Below are positions 26,186 through 34,169 of a DNA stretch of 64,000 nt, piece after piece; position 1 is the first letter of the stretch; each line of letters starts with the position of its first letter. The stretch spans positions 1-64,000 of the forward strand of contig OMXX01000026.1 in NCBI GenBank assembly GCA_900315105.1, in the 5' to 3' direction. The notes below the pieces were generated by a model. It saw only the letters and a program-made list of their open reading frames with translations, was not told the origin of the DNA and did not search any database. The DNA comes from an uncultured Prevotellaceae bacterium (GTDB lineage Bacteria; Bacteroidota; Bacteroidia; Bacteroidales; Bacteroidaceae). The translations under genes were made by a program, and so were the position numbers.

Positions 26186-27241
26186 ATGACGCAACCTCAC
26201 ATAGGCAAAAAAGACTATATAAAGAACTCCTCTTTGGGGGGCGTGGGGGCTTTGTTTTTTTCCATCCCCCTCTTCCTTCTTCTCAACCTCGCCGTTGGTT
26301 CTGTCTCAATCCCTCTTGATGCCGTGTTCAGCATCCTGATGGGAGGTGATTGTGATAATGAAGTGTGGACGAATATTGTGCTCCATACTCGTTTGCCACA
26401 GGCTCTTACGGCTATAGCCTGTGGCTCGGGACTTGCTGTTGCCGGACTTATGCTACAGACGGTATTCCATAATCCGCTTGCCGGTCCTTCGGTTCTCGGC
26501 ATTTCTTCTGCAGCAAGTCTTGGTGTGGCGTTTCTTGTTCTGATGTCTGGAAGTATAGGTTGGCATATTGTTTCGTCCTTTGGATTCTTCGGCAATACAG
26601 CCCTTACTCTTTCGGCTGTCATAGGAGCATTATCGGCTATGGCACTTATAGTGTTCCTCTCTCAACGAGTTCACGGTAACGTGACACTTTTGATAGTTGG
26701 TGTTATGATAGGATATATCGCATCTGCAATTATTGGTGTGCTGAAATATTTCAGTAGCGAGGAAGATGTTCGTGCCTATGTTGTGTGGGGATTGGGAAGT
26801 TTCGCTCGTGTCACAGGAGGACAAGTATGGGTGTTCCTCGGACTCGTCTTGGCTGTTCTTCCTTTCGGAATGTTATTGGCAAAATCCTTGAATATGCTTC
26901 TGCTTGGCGAACAATATGCCACTAATCTTGGTCTTAATATCTCTCGTGCTCGTACGCAGATAATCATAGTTGCAGGTATGCTTACGGCTATTGTAACCGC
27001 CTATTGTGGTCCTATAATGTTCCTCGGACTTGCCGTTCCGCATATCTGTCGAGGCATTTTCCGAACGGCTGACCATCGCATTCTCCTTCCCGGAACATTA
27101 TTGTGCGGAGCATCCCTTGCCCTTGTATGTAATCTCATAGCGAGACTGCCGGGAATGGAAGGTGCTTTGCCTGTCAATTCCGTTACTTCGCTTATTGGTG
27201 CCCCAATAGCTTTGTGGATATTGTTGAAGAGGAAGAAATAA
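26186..27241 (+). CDS. btuC: BtuC-like FecCD-family ABC permease
   Basis: A 351-residue inner-membrane permease with about ten membrane helices. Family motifs: RLPQALTAIACGSGLAVAGL, QTVFHNPLAGPSVLGISSAAS, GLAVPHICRG and GADHR-like FRTADHRILLPGT. It probably imports corrinoids, given the operon. No ATPase (BtuD) is adjacent. The cytoplasmic N-terminus (KNSSLGGVGALFF) is encoded by a GC-rich arm (26227-26253), making it longer than expected. Confidence 0.88.
   Translation: MTQPHIGKKDYIKNSSLGGVGALFFSIPLFLLLNLAVGSVSIPLDAVFSILMGGDCDNEVWTNIVLHTRLPQALTAIACGSGLAVAGLMLQTVFHNPLAGPSVLGISSAASLGVAFLVLMSGSIGWHIVSSFGFFGNTALTLSAVIGALSAMALIVFLSQRVHGNVTLLIVGVMIGYIASAIIGVLKYFSSEEDVRAYVVWGLGSFARVTGGQVWVFLGLVLAVLPFGMLLAKSLNMLLLGEQYATNLGLNISRARTQIIIVAGMLTAIVTAYCGPIMFLGLAVPHICRGIFRTADHRILLPGTLLCGASLALVCNLIARLPGMEGALPVNSVTSLIGAPIALWILLKRKK
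26227..26253. repeat. Single GC-rich arm in the 5' end of the permease gene
   Basis: CTCCTCTTTGGGGGGCGTGG followed by GGGCTTTG is a degenerate copy of the CTCCCCCTTGGGGGGCTGGG-type arm. It encodes NSSLGGVGAL just before the first membrane helix. Confidence 0.6.
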
Positions 27242-27244
27242 GGC

Positions 27245-27422
27245 GGCCTCTCCCCCCGCCCTCCCCCGTAGGGAGGGAGCCGGAAGACGATGGGAGAATC
27301 GCTTATAGATGGTAAAAGAATGTTTGTTTAAATTAATAAATGGCAAATGAAAAATCATTTAACAAATAACATATTTTCGCCTTCCGGCTCCCTCCCTACG
27401 GGGGAGGGCGGGGGGAGAGGCC
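27245..27422. repeat. Inverted GC-rich arm pair; right arm codes the CbiA N-terminus
   Basis: Left arm 27245-27284 begins 4 bp after the btuC stop. Right arm 27381-27422 lies inside cbiA and encodes SPSGSLPTGEGGGRG, identical in peptide to the arm in cbiHC. The spacer carries the cbiA ATG. Confidence 0.9.
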
Positions 27423-28837
27423 GCTCTTTCCTCATCGGCGCAGCCACATCAAATAGTGGAAAGACCACATTCACTATGGGATTGCTTCGTGCTTTGCGTG
27501 ATAGGGGGTTGAAGGTGCAGCCTTATAAATGTGGACCTGACTATATTGATACTATGTTTCATGAGATTGCCTCTGGTCGGGAATCCGTGAACCTTGATAC
27601 CTATATGGCATCTGATGAACATGTTAAGGAGGTGTTCCAACGCTATGGGGAGGATGCGGATGTGCGTATTGTTGAGGGAGTAATGGGATTATTTGATGGA
27701 TATGATAAGTCGAAAGGCTCAAGTGCGGAGATTGCCATGTTGCTTGACATTCCAGTCATCCTTGTAGTAAATGCCAAGTCTGTAGCATATTCTGTAGCTC
27801 CTTTGATATATGGTTTCAAGCATTTCAATCCAAAGCTGAAGATTGCAGGAGTCGTGTTTAATATGGTGGCTTCTGAGAATCATTTCTCCTTTCTCAAGCA
27901 GGCTTGCGAGGATGCTGGTGTGCCTTGTCTTGGGTATATGCTTCGCAATCGTGACCTTATAATTCCTGGTCGTCATCTCGGACTTACAATCGAGGCAAGG
28001 GAAGAGACAGAGGAACTAATAAGGCTTGCGGCGAAGGAAGTGGAGGCGCATGTAGGGTGGCCTCTCCCCCCGCCCTCTCCCGTAGAGAGGGAGCCGATTC
28101 GAGAACGGGAGCAAATCAAAGAGGATAAAGTGTCGATAGGTTTATCGCCTTCCGGCTCCCTCCCTACGGAGGGAAGTCCGATGTTGATAACATCGGAGTA
28201 TGTGAAAAGCGGGGGGAGAGGCCATCTTATCGCCATCGCCAAAGATTCTGCCTTTAATTTCACATATCGTGCTAATATAGATGCTCTTCGTGAACTTGGG
28301 GAAATCATTTTCTTCTCTCCTCTGAATGATGAGAGAATGCCCGATTGCGATTTGCTATATCTCCCTGGAGGCTATCCTGAGTTGTTCGCTTCTGATCTTA
28401 CAAATAATGCCTCTATGCGTGAAAGCATCAAGGCATTTGCAGATAAGGGAGGGCGTATCTTTGCCGAGTGTGGAGGTTTTATGTATCTCTGTAATGATAT
28501 TGACGGAATCCCGATGTGCGGAGTCTTTCCTTTCTCTGCAACTATGATGGATGCAAAGCTACATCTCGGCTATCGTCAGTTATGTAACATTAAACTCTCA
28601 ACACTAAACCCTAAACTCGCAAAGGGCCATGAGTTCCACTATTCTTCCGTTATAGAGCCGGATACCCTTCCTGAAGGGATAGTCAGGAAACAATGCCAGA
28701 TGTCAGCAAAGGGCAAAGCAGTTGATACAGCCTTATATCATTACAAGAATGTTCTTGCCGGCTATACCCATTGGTATTGGGCAGAAACAGGATTTATGGA
28801 AATTATGGCTATGTTTCAAGGACGAGAAGAAAAGTGA
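27347..28837 (+). CDS. cbiA: Cobyrinate a,c-diamide synthase with repeat-encoded N-terminus and linker
   Basis: A 496-residue glutamine-dependent amidase of the cobyrinate a and c carboxylates. It has P-loop GAATSNSGKTTFTMGLLR, KCGPDYIDTMFH, NLDTYM, RIVEGVMGLFDG and the amidotransferase half with FAECGGFMYLC and a histidine in YTHWYW. The N-terminal MKNHLTNNIFSPSGSLPTGE.. comes from a repeat arm. The linker between the halves is enlarged by about 50 residues encoded by a whole inverted repeat pair (28059-28222). KLSTLNPKL near residue 420 is encoded by a TAAACTCTCAACACTAAAC-type repeat. Despite three invasions the frame is open. Confidence 0.9.
   Translation: MKNHLTNNIFSPSGSLPTGEGGGRGRSFLIGAATSNSGKTTFTMGLLRALRDRGLKVQPYKCGPDYIDTMFHEIASGRESVNLDTYMASDEHVKEVFQRYGEDADVRIVEGVMGLFDGYDKSKGSSAEIAMLLDIPVILVVNAKSVAYSVAPLIYGFKHFNPKLKIAGVVFNMVASENHFSFLKQACEDAGVPCLGYMLRNRDLIIPGRHLGLTIEAREETEELIRLAAKEVEAHVGWPLPPPSPVEREPIREREQIKEDKVSIGLSPSGSLPTEGSPMLITSEYVKSGGRGHLIAIAKDSAFNFTYRANIDALRELGEIIFFSPLNDERMPDCDLLYLPGGYPELFASDLTNNASMRESIKAFADKGGRIFAECGGFMYLCNDIDGIPMCGVFPFSATMMDAKLHLGYRQLCNIKLSTLNPKLAKGHEFHYSSVIEPDTLPEGIVRKQCQMSAKGKAVDTALYHYKNVLAGYTHWYWAETGFMEIMAMFQGREEK
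28059..28222. repeat. In-frame inverted arm pair in cbiA with a second palindrome nested in one arm
   Basis: Left arm 28059-28095 and right arm 28149-28222 are the GCCTCTCCCCCCGCCCTC type. The right arm is interrupted at about 28174-28209 by other DNA that contains a perfect 9-bp-arm palindrome, TCCGATGTT-GAT-AACATCGGA (28177-28197). The whole remains in frame with the P-loop and amidotransferase halves. Confidence 0.9.
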
Positions 28838-28850
28838 GTGATTCCGTTCT

Positions 28851-28916
28851 AAGTCCTATGTAAGTCCGTTGTTCCTCCGTACCAAAGTCGGTGCAAAGTC
28901 GGTGCAAAGTCGGTGG
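28851..28916. repeat. AAGTC microrepeats at 11-bp spacing
   Basis: AAGTCC starts at 28851 and 28862; the unit AAAGTCGGTGC starts at 28884, 28895 and 28906, with a TCCTCC in phase at 28873. All are steps of 11 bp. The same AAAGTCGGTGC unit recurs at 53979 and 53990. Confidence 0.8.
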
Positions 28917-29068
28917 GGGATAAGAGCTTCACCGAGTTTGCTTAGGAGGAAGAACGGAGGATGAGCGAAGGGAAAGCGGTAGACCTTCTATATATTTGTT
29001 GTAAATGATACACTAAATAAAAATCGAAAATATTCATGAAATAATTTGGAAGTTCCAGAAATAATGTT

Positions 29069-29076
29069 TATTTTTG
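29069..29076 (+). promoter_or_regulatory. Bacteroidetes -7 box before the candidate RNA
   Basis: TATTTTTG followed by CAAAC fits TAnnTTTG, with TTTG at 29045-29048 as a possible -33 element. A very similar block (TTTGGAAGT..TATTTTTGCAAAC) lies at 44878-44912. Confidence 0.65.
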
Positions 29077-29082
29077 CAAACG

Positions 29083-29320
29083 TGTTACCATTCATTAAGA
29101 ATATCGGGGCACAGAACATATTGGTTAATTAGCGTTTGCTATTTATTCGAGAACATCCGAAAGCTTGGTCGCAGAAGGGTTTATAGTCAGAATAAAGAGC
29201 AGATGTTCACTATACGTGGACGTCTGGTTTGTCTGACTATAAGGGTAAGACCAAGCACCCAGGATGTGGACGAATTAGCTCGTCCACATTTTGTTTATAT
29301 TTAGGTGCTTGGTTTTGTTT
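29083..29320 (+). ncRNA. Candidate structured non-coding RNA or attenuator
   Basis: Downstream of the promoter box, long complementary segments are visible. TATAGTCAGA (29182-29191) pairs with TCTGACTATA (29232-29241). Inside that, CAGATGTTCAC (29200-29210) pairs with GTGGACGTCTG (29216-29226) with two G.U pairs. ATGTGGACGA (29264-29273) pairs with TCGTCCACAT (29280-29289). GACCAAGCACC (29249-29259) can pair either with GCTTGGTC upstream (29163-29170) or with GGTGCTTGGT downstream (29304-29313), which is followed by TTTGTTTT. The only ORF across it is not protein-like. I assign no known family. Confidence 0.5.
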
Positions 29321-29356
29321 TGATTTGAGAGTAGATTGAGGCGCATATAAAAATTA

Positions 29357-29470
29357 ATGCCTATGGAAAAAAACACAAGGAATCATATTATGAATGACAG
29401 CTTTAGAGAGGTATGTCCATATGTAATCTTATATCGAAACTGTTTAGCAGAAGTAAACGTTTTAATGTAA
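29357..29470 (+). CDS. Possible small protein (37 aa)
   Basis: An ATG frame of 37 codons (MPMEKNTRNHIMNDSFREV..) lies between the candidate RNA and the MORN protein gene. It contains REVCPYVILYRN. No family is recognised and there is no ribosome-binding signal to test; it may be chance. Confidence 0.2.
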   Translation: MPMEKNTRNHIMNDSFREVCPYVILYRNCLAEVNVLM

Positions 29471-29552
29471 GATGCTTTGATTTTTATCATTTACCATAAA
29501 AATGCATTTCTATGTTTGATTTGCAATTCATAAACTATAATTTTCTAATTTT

Positions 29553-30851
29553 ATGAAAAAATCTATTGTTACTGCGGTTTTAGTCCAGTTTGTTGCGATT
29601 CTCTCTTACTCCCAAAGTGTGAAATTAGACACAATATATTACGACAAGAACTGGAAAGGTGTGTCAAATGCTGCTTTCGCGGCATTCTACCGAGTTTATG
29701 ATGCTAATGACAAGTCAGAATTAAGGAAACCATTTAGAGATTACTATATTTCTGGTGAATTACAATCGGAAGGTGGATACATTAGCTTTGATAAATATGA
29801 TGACTCTAAGTCTGTGTTTGATGGAGAGTGGATAAATTATTTCAAATCAGGAAAGGTGGAACAAAAGGGTTACCGTAATAGAGGCATTGAAGAAGGTGAA
29901 TATACAGCCTACTATGAAAATGGACTAGTAAAGATGCATGCTGTTATGAAAAACGGTAAGCCAAATGGTATTTTAACACAATTCAACGAACAAGGTGACA
30001 TGTGTTCACAGGTTGAACTGTTGAATGGAGAGCCAAGATATGACTATTACATCCTTTCCAATAAGGATGGCTATAGTAGCAAATTACGTATTAGCGACAA
30101 CACACCTATTTACGAATCACCCAGTCTTAGTGAGAAAAAGGTGGATTATCGTGATGGAGCCGCATGGCCATACTATACAAAGAATGGAATTATGGTAGCT
30201 ATGACAAATACACAAGTTAAAGACTATGGCAAATGGTTTCAGATTTCGCTGATTATTGCTAACAACTCAATAGCTCCTATAGAATTTGATCCAGAACTTA
30301 TTACATCATCATTACAGAAAGCTAATGGACAAACTATTGCATTGGAAGTCTGGTCTTCAGATAGATACATGAAAAAAGTACGAAGAACTCAAAACTGGAA
30401 TATGGTTTTGGCTGGCATAGGCGAAGGACTTGCAGCCGCAGGTGCTGGATATTCGACTTCAACAACTCAAACGAACTCTACGTACAATGGATATTCAAAT
30501 ACATACGGTAATGCATATGCCTATGGCTCAGGAGGATATGCTTACGGTAGCTATAATGGCCATGGCTCGTACCATGGTAGTTCTTCAACAACATCAAGAA
30601 CGACCACATACGATGGTGCTGCAGCCTATCAAGCACAAGTTATAGCCAGTAACAGAATGGCAAATTACGAAAACTCATTGCTAAATGAACGGGCTATTAA
30701 GCAGGAAGGATATTTGAGGAAAACAACGATATATCCAGGTGATGCAATATCAGGCTATGTGAATATAAAGCGTACGAGCGGCTCTACCATGACTGTTATA
30801 GTTGACATAAATGGAGCTAAGTATGAGTTTCCATGGAATATATCGAAGTAA
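29553..30851 (+). CDS. Secreted MORN-repeat (YwqK-like) protein
   Basis: A 432-residue exported protein with signal peptide KKSIVTAVLVQFVAILSYSQ. Residues about 60-160 form MORN-2 type repeats (YYISGELQSEGGY, WINYFKSGKVEQKGYRN, EYTAYYENGLVKM, GILTQFNEQGDM). A Ser/Thr/Gly/Tyr-rich low-complexity segment (about 300-350, with YAYGSGGYAYGSY) follows, and then a short beta-rich C-terminus ending KYEFPWNISK. Substrate and role are unknown; many Bacteroidales homologs are annotated as YwqK-family. It stands alone, with the candidate RNA upstream and a hairpin terminator downstream. Confidence 0.65.
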   Translation: MKKSIVTAVLVQFVAILSYSQSVKLDTIYYDKNWKGVSNAAFAAFYRVYDANDKSELRKPFRDYYISGELQSEGGYISFDKYDDSKSVFDGEWINYFKSGKVEQKGYRNRGIEEGEYTAYYENGLVKMHAVMKNGKPNGILTQFNEQGDMCSQVELLNGEPRYDYYILSNKDGYSSKLRISDNTPIYESPSLSEKKVDYRDGAAWPYYTKNGIMVAMTNTQVKDYGKWFQISLIIANNSIAPIEFDPELITSSLQKANGQTIALEVWSSDRYMKKVRRTQNWNMVLAGIGEGLAAAGAGYSTSTTQTNSTYNGYSNTYGNAYAYGSGGYAYGSYNGHGSYHGSSSTTSRTTTYDGAAAYQAQVIASNRMANYENSLLNERAIKQEGYLRKTTIYPGDAISGYVNIKRTSGSTMTVIVDINGAKYEFPWNISK

Positions 30852-30967
30852 GATTTTTATTGTGTACACCAATGAGTTGTCGAAGAATTCGTAAAATAGC
30901 CTGAATCCGCCCCAAAATACCCTATAAATGCATCTTCGATGCTTGGTTTTAACTGAAAATCCCGATG

Positions 30968-31003
30968 ATGACCAGAAGATTTTTGTGGAAATTTTCTGGT
31001 CAT
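30968..31003. terminator. Hairpin between convergent genes
   Basis: ATGACCAGAA pairs with TTCTGGTCAT (30968-30977 with 30994-31003), a perfect 10-bp stem. T-rich sequence follows on both strands within 15 bp. It probably terminates both the MORN gene and the btuF operon. Confidence 0.6.
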
Positions 31004-31088
31004 TTGTGGCAATTTTTAGGAAAGCCCCAAATAGCTTGCTATATTAGGTAATAGGTTAAGCTCACGCTAATAATACTCTTGTTTACTA

Positions 31089-32300
31089 CTATTTCATCAG
31101 TTTATAATACTTCGGAGTATAGTTAGGAAGCACTTCTGGATAGAAAGCCTTGACGAAATCGGAGAGGAGACGATGAGGCTCAAGACCGCCGAGTTCGCGA
31201 TAAGGAGTCTTTGCAAAGTTGCAGAATAGAACGTGCTGGTCTTTGTAGGCTTTTATGTCGCCATAGCGGGCATCCTCTGTCGTGAGATCGTTGAGAGTGA
31301 ACTCATCATCAAAGGTTCCGTCAATCTGCCAGAAGTCGGCATTTATACCCTTGGCATAGACAGATTCAAAATCGAGAGCCCTGCCTCCTGCCTCGTCTAT
31401 ATCCTTCATGATATAGTCAACACCTGCATCGGCAAAGATACGTGCCATATAGCTCTTTCCACCCATAACATACCATCCGTCACGTATCTGGCGACCGCTG
31501 AGAATGGTTGGGAGAGTCTTCCTTTTTGCTTTAGCCGCAGCAACCTTTGTCTTGATAGCGTTGTATTTGGATTCTATGTCCTCAAACACGGCATTTGCTC
31601 TGCGTGTCTCGCCTGTGAGGAGTCCTATGAGTTTTATCCATTCTGCCTGACCAAGAGGATCTGTCTCTCTGTAGCCATGATGAGAAATGAGAGGAATACC
31701 ACATTCCTTGAGAGATTCAAAACCGCCATATTTTGAGGCTGACACGAAGATATAGTCGGGTTTAGAGGCTATTACAGCCTCAAGGTCGAAGTTTCCTTCC
31801 TTACCCACACGAACCGTCTTTCCCTCGGCCAGTTGTTGTTTAATCTTTGGTGAGAATACATTCTTCAGAGAGTTCATGCCCACGATTCGCTCTTCCATAC
31901 CAAGAACCTCGAAATTACCCAGTTGCAAGGCTGTGGTGCAGATGAATCTTTTCTGAGATTCTTTGCCAGTGAGTACCACCTCTTCTGTCTTGGAATTACG
32001 TGCTTTCGGGTCAGGATTGCTGATGAAAACGTGAATACCATCCTCACGATAGTCAACCTTTAGTCCTTTAGCATACTTAATCTCTACCTTCTCTGAATAT
32101 GTATCAGAGTGTGCCCAAAGCGAGTCGTACTGAAGGAATGGACCTGTAAAGGCTACGCTATTATCTGTTGCAACGTTTGTGCAGGAGAAAAGGAGAAGCC
32201 CCCCTAGTAACAAAAGGGAAAAGCCCCCCAGCCCCCCAAGGGGGAGTTTTTTTATAGTATTATTCGCTTTGGAGTCTTTGGTGTATCTTTCTTTTTTCAT
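31089..32300 (-). CDS. btuF: BtuF-like periplasmic-binding lipoprotein
   Basis: A 403-residue lipoprotein with a cluster A-type binding fold: YAKGLKVDYREDGIHVFISN, RIVGMNSLKNVF, KPDYIFVSASKYGGFESLKECGIPLI, WIKLIGLLTGE and a C-terminal ADFWQIDGTFD lobe. It probably hands corrinoid to the BtuC-type permease, being the last gene of the riboswitch-led operon. The signal peptide KLPLGGLGGFSLLLLGGLLL ending in LFSC is partly encoded by a GC-rich arm (32220-32246); the cysteine before TNVAT is the likely lipid site. Confidence 0.8.
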   Translation of the reverse strand: MKKERYTKDSKANNTIKKLPLGGLGGFSLLLLGGLLLFSCTNVATDNSVAFTGPFLQYDSLWAHSDTYSEKVEIKYAKGLKVDYREDGIHVFISNPDPKARNSKTEEVVLTGKESQKRFICTTALQLGNFEVLGMEERIVGMNSLKNVFSPKIKQQLAEGKTVRVGKEGNFDLEAVIASKPDYIFVSASKYGGFESLKECGIPLISHHGYRETDPLGQAEWIKLIGLLTGETRRANAVFEDIESKYNAIKTKVAAAKAKRKTLPTILSGRQIRDGWYVMGGKSYMARIFADAGVDYIMKDIDEAGGRALDFESVYAKGINADFWQIDGTFDDEFTLNDLTTEDARYGDIKAYKDQHVLFCNFAKTPYRELGGLEPHRLLSDFVKAFYPEVLPNYTPKYYKLMK

Positions 32301-32357
32301 AATTCAAAAATTCGTGATTGAAAATACTATCTAAATAGCTCCCCCTTGGGGGCTGAG
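32220..32357. repeat. Inverted GC-rich arm pair spanning the btuF start and cbiL stop
   Basis: Left arm 32220-32246 (AAAGCCCCCCAGCCCCCCAA..) encodes part of the btuF signal peptide. Right arm 32339-32357 lies in the last codons of cbiL (RPSAPKGELFR). The inner words ATAGTATT (32254-32261) and AATACTAT (32323-32330) form an 8-bp inverted repeat, as in the pair at 5391. Confidence 0.85.
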
Positions 32358-33028
32358 GGCCTGTTTATTATCATTAACGAGAAATATGGGAAATTATTCG
32401 GCATTTCTTTCAGAATTTCATATTTCTGAGTAGTTGTCCCTATATTCTCGAAGTAGTGGAATTGCAGATCTTTTGTTTCATGGAAAGCCTTGCTAACGGC
32501 TTCATAAGCCATAGATAGCTTCATGATAACAAGATTATAACCTTCACTTGTGAGGTTGATAATCTCTTCGGCAGTAGTCTTTCCCGGAATGACAAGAAGC
32601 CGTTCCTGAAGCTTTACGAGATGTAATCCTGCTATTGATGCTGCTGCAATAAAGGATGGAATGCCTGGAGTCTGCTCACATTCTACGTCCATTTCCATAA
32701 GGCGATCCATCACATAATGCGTGGTGGCAAAGATTCCGCTGTCGCCCTCAGTTGCAACGGCAATATTCATTCCTGCCTCGTGCTCTTTCCTGATTGTTGA
32801 GGCAAGTTCGTCATATATTGCATTCGCCTTGGAACGGTCATTTGACATAGGAATCTTTACGGTTATTACCTTGCTCTGGTCAATATTCAGTTGAGCGATG
32901 ATTTCGGCAGCTCGTGATGACTCTCCAACGGCAAAGCAATACACCTTCTGTGCTTCTGTCAAAGACCTTAAAGTCCCGAGTGTCACCATTTCGGCGGCAC
33001 CCGGGCCTAATGAAATGAACCTAATCAT
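32327..33028 (-). CDS. cbiL: Cobalt-precorrin-2 C20-methyltransferase
   Basis: A 233-residue SAM-dependent methyltransferase acting on cobalt-sirohydrochlorin. It has IRFISLGPGAAEMVTLGTLR at the start, VATEGDSGIFATTHYVMDRL, QTPGIPSFIAAASIAGLHLV and LVIMKLSMAYE. It follows cbiK in the riboswitch-led operon, so the first two corrin steps are physically separate from the rest of the ring genes. The last residues are encoded by a GC-rich arm, so the natural C-terminus may have been replaced. Confidence 0.9.
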   Translation of the reverse strand: MIRFISLGPGAAEMVTLGTLRSLTEAQKVYCFAVGESSRAAEIIAQLNIDQSKVITVKIPMSNDRSKANAIYDELASTIRKEHEAGMNIAVATEGDSGIFATTHYVMDRLMEMDVECEQTPGIPSFIAAASIAGLHLVKLQERLLVIPGKTTAEEIINLTSEGYNLVIMKLSMAYEAVSKAFHETKDLQFHYFENIGTTTQKYEILKEMPNNFPYFSLMIINRPSAPKGELFR

Positions 33029-33050
33029 TTCAGATTATACTTAAACAAAT

Positions 33051-34169
33051 TTATTCTTCTGGGTTCTTAGAATGATAGTAGTCGAGAGGCTCACCTGCGA
33101 TAGCTTCCTTGGTGTGCTTCATCCAGATGTTAAGAATGGTTGGCAATTCGAGCAGACCCTTCTCAATCATAGTGTTGTCGTCGCATTCATAGCCGTTGTG
33201 AGAGAAGAATTTCTTCCAGCTGGTATCTTCAACCTCACCCTCGTCGTTTACCTCAAAACTCTTCTTGGCATCATCCCATGCGTCGTCATCACCTGCCATG
33301 TCGTTGTGGCCGTGATCACCATCAATTGACATAAGAGGGTGGCAATAAACTTTACCGCTCTTAAAACCTGCCTTCTGCATACGCTCAAGTACATTAGTCT
33401 TGAAGTTCTTCATCATATCTACAGTTCCTACGAAGTAGTTCTTGCTATATGCCTGAAGAGCAGTCTCAAGCTGAGTGTAACGCACGTTAGCCTTGTAAGT
33501 ATCATAAGAGTCTGGGTTACCATGTCCCATGAAGGCAACTACGCTATTAGCAGCCTTATCCTTGTAGAGGGCGTTAAGTTCCTTAGCAACAGCATTAACG
33601 TCATCTTCTGCATCCTGCAACAATGGTACACCGAGCTTCAGTTTTACATTTGACAGATATGCGTCGTCGAGGTCGCCATTATGGTTGTTAGCGAAGTCCT
33701 TGATGTAGTTGATTACGCGAGTGTATTCCTCACCAGGGATAACCTGAAGTGACTGAACCACGATCTCGTTATACTTCACGCCATCAGCAGCGAAAGCTGC
33801 GAGCCAGAAGTTTGGAGCGTAGAAGTTGCGAGGGGTAACATTCTCGCCTGCAGCTGCACGGTTGATACAGATTGCAGAAGAGAAGCTAAGGAATACGTCA
33901 TAGTCAGGGAATTGCTGCTTGTAAGCATCTACGGTACTATCGAAGGCTTTGTAAGCCTGCTCCCATGTAGAACCAAAAGCAACGAGAAGGATAGCCTTGT
34001 TGTGCTTCTTCTGTGACTTTACTGTGTTAGATACAGCCTCTTGATAGATTTCATAGTTTGACTTTGGAGCGCTGTTGTCGTTGTTGTCATCATCATCGCC
34101 ACAAGCGGTGAATGTGAGTCCTGCCATGATAGTTAGCATGGCAAGGAGAAGTGATTTAATCTTCATCAT
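33051..34169 (-). CDS. cbiK: CbiK-family chelatase as a lipoprotein (sirohydrochlorin cobaltochelatase or IhtB-like)
   Basis: A 372-residue class II chelatase with the three family metal/substrate sites: VIPGEEYTRV (Glu), FMGHGNPDSY (His) and IDGDHGHNDMAGD (His). Unlike cytosolic CbiK it has a lipoprotein signal (KSLLLAMLTIMAGLTFTAC) followed by GDDDDNND, an acidic stretch reminiscent of the Bacteroidetes surface-export signal. It resembles Porphyromonas IhtB/FetB in being an exported chelatase paired with a TonB receptor. ATG at 34169 overlaps the btuB stop. It may insert cobalt, or remove or scavenge metal at the envelope. Confidence 0.82.
   Translation of the reverse strand: MMKIKSLLLAMLTIMAGLTFTACGDDDDNNDNSAPKSNYEIYQEAVSNTVKSQKKHNKAILLVAFGSTWEQAYKAFDSTVDAYKQQFPDYDVFLSFSSAICINRAAAGENVTPRNFYAPNFWLAAFAADGVKYNEIVVQSLQVIPGEEYTRVINYIKDFANNHNGDLDDAYLSNVKLKLGVPLLQDAEDDVNAVAKELNALYKDKAANSVVAFMGHGNPDSYDTYKANVRYTQLETALQAYSKNYFVGTVDMMKNFKTNVLERMQKAGFKSGKVYCHPLMSIDGDHGHNDMAGDDDAWDDAKKSFEVNDEGEVEDTSWKKFFSHNGYECDDNTMIEKGLLELPTILNIWMKHTKEAIAGEPLDYYHSKNPEE

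Noticed and set aside
29074..29304. A 76-codon ORF across the candidate RNA
   Set aside because: It starts with TTG inside the promoter box, and its sequence is fully accounted for by paired RNA segments.
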